Shown piece after piece: positions 5,967 through 6,341 of a stretch of DNA of 6,341 nucleotides (positions are counted from its first letter, which is position 1; every line of letters starts with the position of its first letter). Made by a program: the position numbers and the translations under genes. Source of the stretch: Methylacidiphilum sp. (GTDB lineage Bacteria; Verrucomicrobiota; Verrucomicrobiia; CAIQCK01); the NCBI GenBank assembly GCA_020718125.1, contig DYDC01000166.1, positions 1-6,341 on the forward strand, given 5' to 3'. The notes under the pieces are model-generated. The model ran no database searches. It was not told the DNA's origin and saw only the letters and a list, made by a program, of their open reading frames with translations.

Positions 5967-5994
5967 AACGCGGACAGGCATCTGTCCTGCGCGG
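5967..5994. repeat. CGCGGACA palindrome, copy 2
   Basis: AACGCGGACA (5967-5976) repeats the first ten bases of copy 1 exactly. GGACAG (5972-5977) pairs with CTGTCC (5982-5987) around GCAT, and the outer CGC/GCG continues the stem after a one-base T bulge (5988). The loop sequence differs from copy 1, so the stem rather than the loop appears to be conserved. Confidence 0.65.
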
Positions 5995-6073
5995 AGCGGC
6001 ACGCTGAAAGCGCGGACTTCAACCGCCGCGCCGGCGATGATACCTGCGGGCGCATCCGCGCACTGCCCCCGAT

Positions 6074-6230
6074 TTAGTTCTGGGTCCAGAGCTCCTCCCA
6101 CTGATGATTGTGGCGTGCTTCGGTCAGAGACCCGAGATGCCGCAGGCCTTCGACCGTCCAAAACTGTCCCGGTCGCTTGAACCGGCATTGTCTCTGACGA
6201 CAGGCCGATTCCACTGGACTGTCGGAACTC
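6074..6230 (-). pseudogene. DDE transposase, C-terminal remnant
   Basis: The minus strand from about 6230 down to a stop at 6074-6076 reads SPVESACRQRQCRFKRPGQF, then WTVEGLRHLGSLTEARHNHQ and WEELWTQN. The pattern V-E-S-x-C-(x)n-R-x-K-x-x-G-x-x-W followed by a helix ending in W-x-x-x-W is what ends many DDE transposases (ISKra4-like and similar groups); the Glu at 6211-6209 would be the catalytic one. Only about 50 codons remain. Upstream on this strand the reading runs directly into the left end of a different insertion sequence, so that insertion probably truncated this gene. The exact family is uncertain. Confidence 0.55.
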
Positions 6231-6274
6231 CATGAGAATGTCCCTTTTGTAACTCGATGGAAATGTCCCCTTTG

Positions 6275-6302
6275 GGCCGGAGTTGCGTTAGCAACCCCGG
6301 CC
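6275..6302 (+). promoter_or_regulatory. Strong leader hairpin before the IS transposase
   Basis: Bases 6275-6286 (GGCCGGAGTTGC) pair with 6291-6302 (GCAACCCCGGCC) at 11 of 12 positions, with one A-C mismatch and a GTTA loop. It ends eight bases before the GGAG Shine-Dalgarno. Similar leader structures in insertion sequences limit transposase translation when transcription enters from outside; that role here is inferred. No T-run follows, so it is not a simple terminator. Confidence 0.6.
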
Positions 6303-6322
6303 ACAATATGGAGACATCAACG

Positions 6323-6341
6323 ATGAGTCGGAAGGAACGGG
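6323..6341 (+). CDS. Transposase start (partial, six codons)
   Basis: GGAG at 6310-6313 with a nine-base spacer precedes ATG 6323, which reads MSRKER before the window ends. Transposases of the ISNCY type often open with M-S/N-x-K/R-E-R followed by a helix-turn-helix, and the upstream repeats fit an IS end. Six codons are too few for a firm family call. Confidence 0.45.

Larger units (their letters stand above)
6234..6341 (+). mobile_element. Left end of an insertion sequence, running off the window
   Basis: From about 6234 the sequence changes character: two imperfect direct copies of a 16-base motif (GAGAATGTCCCTTTTG at 6234-6249, GGAAATGTCCCCTTTG at 6259-6274; 13 of 16 identical, 25 bases apart), a hairpin, then a Shine-Dalgarno and a transposase-like start. 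Repeated subterminal motifs ahead of the transposase are typical of ISNCY- and IS21-like ends, where they bind transposase. The left boundary is set by the end of the disrupted minus-strand transposase; a target duplication cannot be checked because the right end is outside. Confidence 0.5.

Noticed and set aside
1..6341. CRISPR array, tRNA or rRNA genes
   Set aside because: No regularly spaced direct repeats and no tRNA- or rRNA-like sequence were seen on either strand.

Overview
The window is GC-rich bacterial DNA that most resembles the Verrucomicrobia (Limisphaerales/Pedosphaera-like). This rests on the gene styles (an RtcB of the ~480-residue type, an ECF sigma/zinc anti-sigma pair, ECF sigma tails ending in a conserved acidic helix), on short CGCGGACA palindromes, and on several kinds of decayed transposase. 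Ribosome binding sites are weak in front of most genes. The taxonomic call is an inference from general knowledge; there is no rRNA or marker gene to settle it.

Left part (1-1563): one exported, low-complexity Pro/Ala/Ser/Thr-rich protein (115-738) carrying a diverged repeat of the form PxPSxMQVVT. It is followed by about 800 bases without an intact gene. On the minus strand of that stretch (about 883-1234) lies what reads as a decayed stand-alone response-regulator receiver domain, split by a frameshift and lacking its phospho-acceptor aspartate. The plus strand of the same stretch has a short signal-peptide-like ORF with a good Shine-Dalgarno sequence, so the two readings compete.

Centre (1564-5213): five intact genes on the plus strand with gaps of 7, -4, 30 and 38 bases, probably one transcription unit. 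They encode the RNA ligase RtcB, an ECF sigma factor, its membrane-anchored zinc-binding anti-sigma factor, a small secreted protein of unknown function, and a YqeY/GatB-like protein. The sigma gene lies 7 bases after rtcB, so RNA repair/ligation may be under the control of, or co-expressed with, an extracytoplasmic stress regulator. The small secreted protein may work with the anti-sigma factor outside the membrane.

Right part (5214-6341): a patchwork of mobile-element remains. In order there is the N-terminal third of an IS630-type transposase, fused out of frame to the last ~45 codons of a different ECF-type sigma factor; a pair of palindromic CGCGGACA hairpins; a minus-strand C-terminal remnant of a DDE transposase; and the left end of a second insertion sequence (repeated ATGTCCC-TTTG motifs, a strong leader hairpin, Shine-Dalgarno and the first six codons of its transposase) running off the window. 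The best candidates for something undescribed are the rtcB-ECF-anti-sigma-secreted protein cluster and the repeat-bearing exported protein.
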